Notes: a model not told the origin generated them from the letters alone. 7,509 nt of DNA from Syntrophobacteria bacterium (GCA_029289015.1 JARFUL010000002.1:1-7509), one strand, 5' to 3'; numbered from the stretch's first letter, positions 1 to 5,772 are shown. Translations and numbers: made by a program.

Positions 1-72
1 GCCCCCGAACCTGAACTCATTGATCACCGCCAGGACTCTTGGAGCGAGTAAGGTAGACTGGGATACTCCCAC
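1..72 (-). CDS. Start of a gene downstream of the ABC ATPase, probably the ABC permease (partial)
   Basis: Only the first 24 codons are in the window, reading GVSQSTLLAPRVLAVINEF and then RFGG after the initiator. The frame opens with GTG at 72-70, sharing one base with the TAG stop of the upstream ATPase (TAGTG). A strong Shine-Dalgarno GGAGG lies at 84-80, seven bases from the start, and no stop follows before the window edge. The tight coupling and ideal ribosome site support a real gene. An ABC ATPase of this exporter type normally needs a membrane permease, usually encoded next to it, so a permease is the likeliest identity. That is inferred from position: the visible residues are a cytoplasmic-looking N-terminus with no membrane segment yet, so a different protein is possible. 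Confidence 0.62.
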   Translation of the reverse strand, partial: MGVSQSTLLAPRVLAVINEFRFGG

Positions 73-836
73 TAGCCTTCCTCCAGGACCTCAAGGGACT
101 CTTCCACCGAGGGGGAGCCGGTGAGCTTTAAAAAGAGCTGCTCGAGGTTGGCCGAGCCCTCGGCCCCGGCCTGCTCCTTGAGCTCCTCTATGGTCCCCTC
201 GGCCACCAGCCTGCCCTTGCTGATGATCCCTATGCGGGAGCACAGGTCCTGGGCTATCTCCAGGGTGTGGGTGGACATGAAGATGGTCTTGTTCTTTTCC
301 GCGAACCCCCTGAATATCCTCTTCACCAGCCTCGCGCCCAGCGGGTCGAGCCCCACCAGGGGCTCGTCCACCACCAGGACCTTGGGGTCGTGGATCAGCG
401 CGGAGGCCATTATGAGCCTCTGCCTCATCCCGTGGGAGTAGGTCTCTATGAGGTCAAAGGCCCAGTCTTCGAGGTCGAAGAGCCTGAGCATCCCCTCTAT
501 CTTCCGGGTGATGGACCTGGAGTTGGCCCCGTAGAGCCCGGTCACGAAGTTGAGGAACTCGAACCCGGTGAGCTTCTCGTAGATAAAGGGCCTGTCCGGT
601 ATGAAGCCGATGATCCTCTTGGCCTCGGCAGGCTCCCTGGCCATGTCGTGGCCGTTGATCACGACCCTTCCCCTGCTCGGGGTAAGGAGGCCCGCGAGGA
701 GCTTTATGGTGGTGGTCTTGCCCGCGCCGTTGGGCCCCAGGAAGCCGTAGATCTCCCCCGGGGGTACCTCGATGCTCAGGTCGACCACAGCCTTGAAGTC
801 GCCGAACCGCTTCTCTATGTCATAAAGCCGTATCAC
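72..836 (-). CDS. ABC transporter ATP-binding protein (ABC-2/CcmA-like exporter ATPase)
   Basis: This 254-aa protein is a single nucleotide-binding domain that would power a membrane exporter from the cytoplasmic face. Walker A GPNGAGKT is at 34-41, the signature region YSHGMRQR at 133-140, Walker B VLVVDE at 153-158, the D-loop GLDP at 162-165 and the switch histidine in STHTLE at H190. The Q-loop position reads IPDRP, with Asp81 where glutamine is usual; acidic residues here are familiar in ABC-2-type ATPases. The start is GTG at 836, overlapping the TGA of the transglutaminase gene (GTGA), with GAAGG seven bases upstream. An in-frame ATG at 998 would add 54 low-complexity residues that only shadow the previous gene, so it was rejected. 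The next gene begins on its stop codon. Coupling on both sides suggests the three products act together. The substrate cannot be read from sequence. Confidence 0.93.
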   Translation of the reverse strand: MIRLYDIEKRFGDFKAVVDLSIEVPPGEIYGFLGPNGAGKTTTIKLLAGLLTPSRGRVVINGHDMAREPAEAKRIIGFIPDRPFIYEKLTGFEFLNFVTGLYGANSRSITRKIEGMLRLFDLEDWAFDLIETYSHGMRQRLIMASALIHDPKVLVVDEPLVGLDPLGARLVKRIFRGFAEKNKTIFMSTHTLEIAQDLCSRIGIISKGRLVAEGTIEELKEQAGAEGSANLEQLFLKLTGSPSVEESLEVLEEG

Positions 837-2305
837 CTCGCACCCTTCAGCCGGAGCCTCAGCTTGCCCATGAGCCCCGCGAGCTTCATCTGCTTGTCCA
901 GGCCCCCCGTGACCATCCTCAGGTGGCTTACGTCCGCGGGAAACTGGCCCATGATCGGGTCCACAGTCACCCACCTGCCCAAAAAGACCTCGGCCCACGC
1001 GTGGTAGTAGAACCTTCCCCGGGAGAAGACGAGGCCCGCGACGGGACGGCTGGGCAGCCCCGCGGCCCTGGCCATGCCGCAGAAGAGCGCGGTGTACTCG
1101 TTGCAGTCCCCGAAGCCCCGCTTCAGGGTGGAGACCGAATCGGGGAGCGCGACGGTGGGCTTTTTCGTGAGCCTCTTCTCCATGAATTTCAGGATCAGCC
1201 GCACCGCGGCTATGGGGTCCCTCTCGCCCCCCAGGGCCTCCTTCGCGGCCCGGATCACCTCCTTATTGTCGGACTGGATCAAAAAGGAGGGCCTGAGGTA
1301 TTTGGCCATCTCCCTTCTGGTTTTAGGGTAGGGCAGGAGGTAGGGGGAGGCCTTGGGGAGCCGCTCCTTTACCACCACGAGGGTCCCTTTGTCCAGGAAC
1401 TGCCTCCCGCCGGAGAGCCTGAACTGGCTGAGGTCTGCGCCCAGAAGCTCCAGTTCGAGCCTGTTCAGGCCCGCAATTTCGCCCATCCGCCCCTCGATGG
1501 GCACGGAGCTCTCCCGGTAGATATCTTCAACCTCCCCGATGCCCCGGGTGGCCTCCTTCTGGGTGGCCGCGATGAGGGTGATCCCCAGGAGCCCCTGCTC
1601 CTTCACCGTCTCCCCCGAGGGGCCGAGCCAGGTCTTGAAGGTCGCGCCCCCGTACTGGGTGGCTATCCTCAGGGCCTTCACCGAGCTTCCCTTGACCCTG
1701 ATCCGCTCATACCCTTCCGCGTGCACCGGGATCCTGATGAGCGCGGAGGTGAGCGGGTCGAAGACCTCCACGGATAGTGAGTCGCCGGGTTTCAGGCCTC
1801 GCGCGGCCAAAAAGGGCTTCATGGAGGCCGCGACGTAGATGGGCCTCTTGAGGGGGATTATCCTCTTCTCCTGGGCCCCGGGAAACTCCACGGAGACCGT
1901 GAGGGACTCTGGCCCGGCCTTTCCCCGGATGAGAAACGACACGCCCCGCGCGACGAAGTTCATGAAGAATGAGCGAAGGGAGAAGTCGCGGTGCAGGGAG
2001 AAGACCCCCTGGGACCTGATCTCCTGGGTCTCGTCAAGGAGCCTGAGCCTGATGAGAAAAGACTCGGTGAGGGTGTAGCCGGTCTTGGTCTCCTCCAGGG
2101 TAAGGTGCGCGAACCCCACCTTTTGCCCGTGCTGGGTGAAGGAGAACCACTCGTCGCGCTCCGTCACGTTGAGGTCTGCGCTGGGAGCGGAGAGCGGAGG
2201 GGGAGCCGGCGGCAGCGCGGATTTTTTGGCCTGGACCGTCACGAGGGAGGCGCAGACGATCAGACTCAGGAGAGTGGCGAGGCTCCAAAGGGACCTCATC
2301 CTCAC
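833..2305 (-). CDS. Secreted transglutaminase-like protein
   Basis: This 490-aa protein begins with a probable signal peptide (about residues 1-26: basic start, hydrophobic core, ending VQA) and a proline-rich linker at 30-43, so it should act in the periplasm or outside. Residues about 50-260 form a beta-rich region with no motif I can assign with certainty; it loosely resembles DUF3108-type domains. The C-terminal part, about 345-455, is a transglutaminase core with the expected triad: Cys401 in GDCNE, His435 in YYHAWAEV and Asp449 in TVDP. In bacteria such folds are often proteases, amidases or cross-linking enzymes, so the reaction is open. The GTG start at 2305 directly follows the TAG of the PHP gene and has GGGAGG eight bases upstream. 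An ATG two codons later (2299) is possible. Its TGA overlaps the ATPase start. Confidence 0.9.
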   Translation of the reverse strand: MRMRSLWSLATLLSLIVCASLVTVQAKKSALPPAPPPLSAPSADLNVTERDEWFSFTQHGQKVGFAHLTLEETKTGYTLTESFLIRLRLLDETQEIRSQGVFSLHRDFSLRSFFMNFVARGVSFLIRGKAGPESLTVSVEFPGAQEKRIIPLKRPIYVAASMKPFLAARGLKPGDSLSVEVFDPLTSALIRIPVHAEGYERIRVKGSSVKALRIATQYGGATFKTWLGPSGETVKEQGLLGITLIAATQKEATRGIGEVEDIYRESSVPIEGRMGEIAGLNRLELELLGADLSQFRLSGGRQFLDKGTLVVVKERLPKASPYLLPYPKTRREMAKYLRPSFLIQSDNKEVIRAAKEALGGERDPIAAVRLILKFMEKRLTKKPTVALPDSVSTLKRGFGDCNEYTALFCGMARAAGLPSRPVAGLVFSRGRFYYHAWAEVFLGRWVTVDPIMGQFPADVSHLRMVTGGLDKQMKLAGLMGKLRLRLKGAR

Positions 2306-2965
2306 CTAGAGCCCCTCCCACCTTTCCGCGATCTCGCGGGAGGTATCCACGGCCCTCTTCAGGTCTTCCTCCCCCAGGCCGGCCCCCAGGGCCACCATGC
2401 GCACGAACTGGGGGGTCATGAGGTCGCCCGGGGAGTGCGCGTCGGAGCAGATTACCAAAGGAGCGTTGTGCTTGAGGGCAAGGGAGGCCACGTGGCCGTT
2501 GGTGAAGGAGTGCCCCTTTCTGCCTGAGATCTCAAGGGCCACCCCCCTTTGGGCCGCGAGCGCGACCTCCTCTTCCGAGATGAGCCCCGGGTGGGCCAGA
2601 ATGTCGCACCGGGCCTCTATCCCCGCCCTGTTGGTGCCCGGGGCCACCGGCTCCACCGGCGACTCGCCGTGGACCACCACCAGACCCGCGCCGAGCTCTC
2701 TGGCCTCCTTCACGAGCTCTTCTATGAGGTCCACCGGCGCGTAGGTTATCTCTATGCCGGGGACGGCCTTTATCGCGTTTATCTGGTTGAGGGTCCGGCA
2801 GGCCCTGGCCACCCTGGGCACTATGAAGTCGAGGTTGGAGGAGTCCGCGTGGTCGGTTATGCCTATGATGCCGTAGCCCGCGATCTCGGCCCTGCGCAAG
2901 AGCTCGGAGACCACCAGCTCGCCGTCGGAGAACAGGGTGTGGGTGTGCAGATCGATCGTCTTCAT
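2306..2965 (-). CDS. PHP-domain phosphoesterase, histidinol-phosphatase-like
   Basis: The 219-aa protein is one PHP domain, a metal-dependent barrel that hydrolyses phosphoesters. Likely metal ligands are visible in order: H7 and H9 in DLHTHT with SDGE behind them, H39 in ITDHAD, E72 in PGIEIT, H99 in VVVHGES, H125 in ILAHPG, and D175 and H177 in CSDAHSPGD. The whole length matches proteins annotated as histidinol phosphate phosphatase domain proteins. No histidine biosynthesis gene is nearby, so the substrate is unproven, and a general nucleotide or sugar phosphatase is equally possible. I chose the ATG at 2965, which places the first HxH motif at residue 7 as is usual and has AGGA ten bases upstream. 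A TTG three codons earlier (2974) has AGGA almost touching it and is less likely. The gene starts 22 bases after the nuclease gene and abuts the transglutaminase start. Confidence 0.9.
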   Translation of the reverse strand: MKTIDLHTHTLFSDGELVVSELLRRAEIAGYGIIGITDHADSSNLDFIVPRVARACRTLNQINAIKAVPGIEITYAPVDLIEELVKEARELGAGLVVVHGESPVEPVAPGTNRAGIEARCDILAHPGLISEEEVALAAQRGVALEISGRKGHSFTNGHVASLALKHNAPLVICSDAHSPGDLMTPQFVRMVALGAGLGEEDLKRAVDTSREIAERWEGL

Positions 2966-2987
2966 GGGATTCAAATCCTATGGCCGG

Positions 2988-3479
2988 CTACATCTTGTAT
3001 TTCCCGAAGTCCTTGGGGTCGAGCCCCTCGAGGATCTCCCGCCACTTCTTGGCCTCCTCGGACTCGTCGTCCCTGTGCTCCTCCATGTCGTGGGACTTCT
3101 CCAGGACACGCTCGTTCACGAAGATCGCAGCGTTTTCCCTGAGTGCGAGGGCAATCGCGTCGGAGGGGCGGGCGTCCACCTCCAGGACTTTCCCGTCCAT
3201 CTCGATGAAGATGATCGCGTAGAAGGTGTTGTCCTTCAGGTCGCATATCTCTATCTTGTTTACAACACCGCCCGCATGGCTGATGACGTTCTTCAGAAGG
3301 TCGTGGGTCATGGGGCGCTGGAATTCGATCTTCTCCAGCTCCGTGGCGATCGCGGTGGCCTCCATGATGCCGATCCAGATCGGCAGGGTGGCCTCGCCGT
3401 TCTCCTCTTTGTGAATTACAATGGGCGTGTTGGAGTACGTGTCCTTTGTCAGGGCGGACACTTTCATTTCCTTTACCAT
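2988..3479 (-). CDS. Bifunctional nuclease family protein (DUF151/BFN domain)
   Basis: This 163-aa cytoplasmic protein carries the BFN domain over residues about 5-130. Family hallmarks are LPIWIG at 32-37 followed by E40, RPMTHDLL at 55-62, and VDARPSDAIALALR at 101-114. Plant members have been reported to have RNase and DNase activity, while bacterial members are structurally known but functionally obscure. A charged tail follows (about 129-163), rich in Glu and Asp and ending in LDPKDFGKYKM. The start is ATG at 3479, with a purine-rich site GAGGGAG five bases upstream; an ATG four codons later is a weaker option. In-frame extension upstream would only read through the end of miaB. The gene lies 17 bases after miaB and 22 bases before the PHP gene, so it is co-transcribed and plausibly works in RNA or nucleotide turnover. 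Confidence 0.92.
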   Translation of the reverse strand: MVKEMKVSALTKDTYSNTPIVIHKEENGEATLPIWIGIMEATAIATELEKIEFQRPMTHDLLKNVISHAGGVVNKIEICDLKDNTFYAIIFIEMDGKVLEVDARPSDAIALALRENAAIFVNERVLEKSHDMEEHRDDESEEAKKWREILEGLDPKDFGKYKM

Positions 3480-3496
3480 TGTCTCTCCCTCGGTCT

Positions 3497-4846
3497 TCAA
3501 GAAGATATTTCCAGCGAATCGGCGCGAAAGATCATTCTTCCCCTCAGGCAGTTGGGAAGCGCCTCCTCCACCATAACTTCCACCAGCTGGCCCGCGAGGT
3601 GGTCCTCCCCCGGGAAGTTGACCACCCGGAAGTCCTCGCACCTCCCGGACATCTGGCCTTTGCCCAGCCGGCTCTCCCCGGTGACCAGCACCTCCACCGC
3701 CTCACCCACCAGACGGACCTGGTGCGCGGTGTTGCGGGTTTTGAGGAGCTCCTGAAGCTCCGCCAGCCTCCGGGACTTCACCTTTTCGGGAACCTTGTCC
3801 TTCAACCGGGCGGCCGCGGTAAAGGGACGGTCGGAGTACTTGAAGGAGAAGCCGGAGAGGAAGTTCACCTCCTCAACGAGACTGAGCGTGTCCGCGAAGT
3901 CCTCCTCGGTCTCTCCGGGAAAACCAACGATCAGGTCGGTGGTGATCGCGATGTCCGGCATCTTCTGCCTGAGCATCTCGATCTTCCTTAGATAGTCGTC
4001 GCGAGTATAGCCCCGGTTCATCATCCCCAGGACGTTATCCGAGCCGGACTGCACCGGCAGGTGGATCTGTCTGGCTATCTTATCGCTCTCAGCCATGGTC
4101 TCCATGAGCTCGCCGGAGAGATCCTTGGGATGGGACGTGGTGAACCGTATCCTCAGCAGCCCCTCGATCCCCGAGATCATCCCTAGAAGGACCGGGAAGG
4201 TTATGTCGCCGTTCTTGAGCCCGTAGGAGTTTACGTTCTGCCCCAGAAGGATCAGCTCCCTAGCCCCGCCGGCCACCAGTCCCCTCGCCTCGGCCAATAC
4301 GTCCCCCGAGGGCCTCGATATCTCCCTTCCCCTCACATGGGGCACAACGCAGTAGGAGCAGAAGTTGTCGCACCCCTGCATGATGGTGAGAAACCTGCTT
4401 ACCGGGTTCGCGGCTCCCTGTGGCCCCGGGAGGTGTTCCCCGAACTCGTAGGTGAACTCGGTGAAGGCCAGCCTTTGCCCCAGGGCCACCTCGTCGAGGA
4501 GCCCGGCGAGCCGGGGGATGCCGTGGGTCCCCAGCACCAGGTCAACGTGGTCAAACCTCTCGAGGAGCTTCTTCCCCTCCTGCTGGGCGAGGCAGCCGCC
4601 CACCACGACCCTGGCGTGGGGCTTTGCCCTCTTGAGCCACTTGAGCCTCCCCACGAAGGAGTAGGCCTTGTGCTGGGGCTTCGCGCGCACGGTGCAGGTG
4701 TTCACGAACACCACGTCCGCGTCCATTTCGGAGGAGGCGGGCACAAACCCCCGGGAGGCCAGGAGCGAGGCCACCCTCTCGGAGTCGTACTCATTCATCT
4801 GGCATCCGAAGGTGCGCACAAAGTATTTGGGTTCAGGAAAAGGCAA
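3497..4846 (-). CDS. miaB: tRNA-2-methylthio-N6-dimethylallyladenosine synthase MiaB
   Basis: The 449-aa radical SAM enzyme adds a methylthio group to isopentenyladenosine at position 37 of tRNAs reading UNN codons. Three domains are visible. The N-terminal UPF0004 part has RTFGCQMNEYDSE and cluster cysteines C15, C51 and C85. The radical SAM core has C159, C163 and C166 in GCDNFCSYCVVPHVRGRE, plus LLGQNVNSYG and HLPVQSGSD. A TRAM RNA-binding domain covers about 378-441. The QMN motif and NVNSYG favour MiaB over the ribosomal enzyme RimO or the MtaB subfamily. The start is TTG at 4846, with AGAGGA seven bases upstream, giving the short leader before the first beta strand that is normal for MiaB. 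There is no ATG nearby. A candidate promoter lies about 50-75 bases upstream of the start. It heads the likely six-gene operon; the nuclease gene follows after 17 bases. Confidence 0.96.
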   Translation of the reverse strand: MPFPEPKYFVRTFGCQMNEYDSERVASLLASRGFVPASSEMDADVVFVNTCTVRAKPQHKAYSFVGRLKWLKRAKPHARVVVGGCLAQQEGKKLLERFDHVDLVLGTHGIPRLAGLLDEVALGQRLAFTEFTYEFGEHLPGPQGAANPVSRFLTIMQGCDNFCSYCVVPHVRGREISRPSGDVLAEARGLVAGGARELILLGQNVNSYGLKNGDITFPVLLGMISGIEGLLRIRFTTSHPKDLSGELMETMAESDKIARQIHLPVQSGSDNVLGMMNRGYTRDDYLRKIEMLRQKMPDIAITTDLIVGFPGETEEDFADTLSLVEEVNFLSGFSFKYSDRPFTAAARLKDKVPEKVKSRRLAELQELLKTRNTAHQVRLVGEAVEVLVTGESRLGKGQMSGRCEDFRVVNFPGEDHLAGQLVEVMVEEALPNCLRGRMIFRADSLEISS

Positions 4847-4853
4847 GATAGCG

Positions 4854-4859
4854 TCCTCT
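4854..4859 (-). promoter_or_regulatory. Ribosome binding site deciding the TTG start of miaB
   Basis: AGAGGA lies seven bases upstream of the TTG at 4846. No ATG or GTG in frame near this site would give a normal MiaB N-terminus, so this site fixes the start. Confidence 0.65.
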
Positions 4860-4892
4860 CTGGTCGCGGCCCGGTTATTCGCCCATCTTTTA

Positions 4893-4922
4893 ATTGTTAT
4901 CCCATGGCGGTGCCCATTTCAA
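4893..4922 (-). promoter_or_regulatory. Candidate sigma-70-type promoter for the miaB operon
   Basis: On the minus strand TTGAAA (4922-4917) is followed after 18 bases by AACAAT (4898-4893), or after 17 bases by TAACAA. This AT-rich patch stands out in the 132-base gap between the 142-aa protein gene and miaB. It would give a leader of roughly 40 bases before the TTG start. The -35 matches consensus at five of six positions and the -10 at four, so this is a plausible but unproven call. No terminator with a T-run is visible in the gap, so read-through from upstream is also possible. Confidence 0.4.
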
Positions 4923-4978
4923 GGAAAAGTTGGAGCGCGCAGGGCCGACAATCATGCCCGAAGGGTTCCGGGAGGGTT

Positions 4979-5407
4979 CTATCTCAGGATTTCCAGCCGC
5001 CGGACCTCTTTCAGGTAGATGGAGTAGTTCCCGATCTCCACCTTGCCCAGGATTCTGGACGACCCCTTTACCTCCAGCTCGACCTTGGTGCCCGCCAAGT
5101 TTACGGCCTGCGCGATATAGGTGCCCTCCCTCTTTATGATGGTCACCTCCCGTATGAGCCTGAAGGGTATGGATATGGTTCCCGCGCCCATCTGCCCGGA
5201 GAGGAAGGTGGTGGAGTCGAGGCTGAACTGGCTGAGAACGGTCCTGGTGCCCTGCACGTCGGTCACGGCCACGGTCAGCTTGTCCACCGGCTTGGGTATG
5301 TGGGTGGGGATGTCCGGGCCTATGCCGCCCATGCCCAGGAGGAAAAAGGGGATAAGGACAAAAAGGACAATTAAGGGCGATATCAGCCCCTTAACCTTTG
5401 GGACCAA
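4979..5407 (-). CDS. Membrane-anchored protein of unknown function with an internal duplication
   Basis: I do not recognise this 142-aa protein. A basic N-terminus (residues 1-6) leads into one hydrophobic segment at about 8-30, probably an uncleaved anchor with the rest outside the cytoplasm. The remainder is beta-rich and contains two similar halves: residues about 48-91 (with QGT, FLSGQ, AGTISIPFRLIREVTI) and about 101-141 (with AGT, ILGKV, GNYSIYLKEVRRLEI). Each has a GT turn, a short G-containing strand and an ISI/YSI-x-x-x-x-(I/V)-R pattern ending in a hydrophobic strand. The TTG start at 5407 is chosen because GAGGAG sits seven bases upstream and no ATG exists before the membrane segment. 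A GTG at 5440 would add 11 residues with a poorer site. The start overlaps the end of the DUF4911-like gene by 17 bases, indicating translational coupling. Confidence 0.75.
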   Translation of the reverse strand: MVPKVKGLISPLIVLFVLIPFFLLGMGGIGPDIPTHIPKPVDKLTVAVTDVQGTRTVLSQFSLDSTTFLSGQMGAGTISIPFRLIREVTIIKREGTYIAQAVNLAGTKVELEVKGSSRILGKVEIGNYSIYLKEVRRLEILR

Positions 5408-5603
5408 GGTCCAGCTCCTCGAAGACCTGAAGGATGACACCTTCCGCCTCCTCTTTCCGCCCCGGCGGCACGCTCACCACCACGCTGCCCCTCGCGGGGT
5501 CTTCGGTGGTGACCACGGCCAGTCCGTCGTAACCTTCCAAGATGAACTTCAGAAGGTGGACTTTTGCGGGGTCCATTCTAAGGTGGATTTTTGCGCACTT
5601 CAT
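5391..5603 (-). CDS. Small DUF4911-like protein
   Basis: This 70-aa cytoplasmic protein has a compact alpha/beta pattern: a first strand with MKCAKIHLRM, then HLLKFILEGYDGLAVVTTED (residues 16-35), a strand SVVVSVPP at 40-47 and a C-terminal helix at about 49-64. Length and layout match the DUF4911 family as I remember it, small proteins of unknown function often found near miaB in Desulfobacterota-type genomes. That assignment is from memory and not a search. The start is ATG at 5603 with TTAGG about six bases upstream. An ATG at codon 10 lacks a site. It is the first gene of the minus-strand block, and its last 17 bases contain the start of the membrane-anchored protein gene. A small ligand- or RNA-binding regulator is conceivable, but no functional residue is diagnostic. 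Confidence 0.72.
   Translation of the reverse strand: MKCAKIHLRMDPAKVHLLKFILEGYDGLAVVTTEDPARGSVVVSVPPGRKEEAEGVILQVFEELDLGPKG
5415..5420 (-). promoter_or_regulatory. Ribosome binding site inside the DUF4911-like gene
   Basis: GAGGAG, coding for the Glu-Glu near the C-terminus of the 70-aa protein, lies seven bases before the TTG at 5407. It is the best site for the membrane-anchored protein and supports translation coupled to the upstream gene. Confidence 0.55.
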
Positions 5604-5608
5604 GACAG

Positions 5609-5623
5609 GCCTAATTGCCTAAT
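5609..5623. repeat. Tandem heptamer just upstream of the DUF4911-like gene
   Basis: The plus strand reads GCCTAATTGCCTAAT: GCCTAAT twice with one base between. On the minus strand this is ATTAGGC repeated, ending six bases before the ATG at 5603 and including the weak Shine-Dalgarno-like TTAGG. It could bind a regulator or simply be a chance duplication around the ribosome site. Confidence 0.45.
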
Positions 5624-5630
5624 AACACAA

Positions 5631-5645
5631 CCCAAAGGCTTTGGG
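5631..5645. promoter_or_regulatory. Perfect 15-base palindrome, candidate operator
   Basis: CCCAAAG, a central G, then CTTTGGG form an uninterrupted inverted repeat in the divergent intergenic region, 28 bases upstream of the DUF4911-like start and 14 bases upstream of the recJ -35 box. There is no T-run after it on either strand, so a terminator is unlikely; a protein-binding site is a better guess. Confidence 0.4.
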
Positions 5646-5658
5646 CAAGGTCTATCTT

Positions 5659-5688
5659 TTGACAGCCGCCATATGGCCGTGATATTCA
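5659..5688 (+). promoter_or_regulatory. Candidate recJ promoter with palindromic spacer
   Basis: A perfect -35 box TTGACA lies at 5659-5664. The best -10 is GATATT (5681-5686, spacer 16), with TATTCA (5683-5688, spacer 18) as an alternative. The spacer contains the palindrome GCCATATGGC (5668-5677), and the -10 lies inside GTGATATTCAC (5679-5689). The predicted leader before the recJ ATG is about 110 bases. On the minus strand, TTGTGG (5707-5702) and TATCAC (5684-5679) with a 17-base spacer form a weak overlapping candidate for the divergent operon. Confidence 0.45.
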
Positions 5689-5756
5689 CTTAGTAAAAGA
5701 ACCACAACCCGGAGCAGAGGTCCTGACCCGGTGCGACCTACGGCCCGATTTTTGAC

Positions 5757-5772
5757 GGGAGGCCGGGCTCCC
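5757..5772 (+). other. Small hairpin in the recJ leader
   Basis: GGGAG (5757-5761) can pair with CTCCC (5768-5772) across a six-base loop. The 5' arm contains the only strong Shine-Dalgarno-like run (GGGAGG) upstream of recJ, which would otherwise serve an alternative GTG start at 5774. The stem is only five pairs, so a structural role is speculative. Confidence 0.25.

Noticed and set aside
61..73. TGGGA-GTA-TCCCA inverted repeat after the ATPase stop as a terminator
   Set aside because: The stem is five pairs with no T-run, and the sequence is the first codons of the next coupled gene.
837..998. N-terminal extension of the ABC ATPase to an ATG at 998
   Set aside because: The extra 54 residues are Gly/Pro/Arg-rich, lie wholly inside the transglutaminase coding sequence and come before the normal first strand of the ATPase domain. 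The GTG at 836 has a good ribosome site and stop-start overlap.
923..1777. Plus-strand frame of 284 codons opposite the transglutaminase gene
   Set aside because: It is a compositional shadow antisense to a protein with an intact catalytic triad, with no domain or ribosome site of its own.
2988..3641. Longer 217-aa version of the DUF151 protein
   Set aside because: The first 54 residues are a Gly-rich out-of-frame reading of the miaB 3' end. ATG 3479 has a proper ribosome site and matches the domain start.
4950..4980. GC-rich hairpin after the 142-aa protein as a terminator
   Set aside because: Only short stems (such as CCCG/CGGG) can be drawn and no T-run follows on the minus strand.
4337..5374. 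Plus-strand frame of 345 codons across miaB and the upstream gene
   Set aside because: It is antisense to MiaB and to the 142-aa protein, has skewed Gly/His/Pro-rich composition and no family resemblance.
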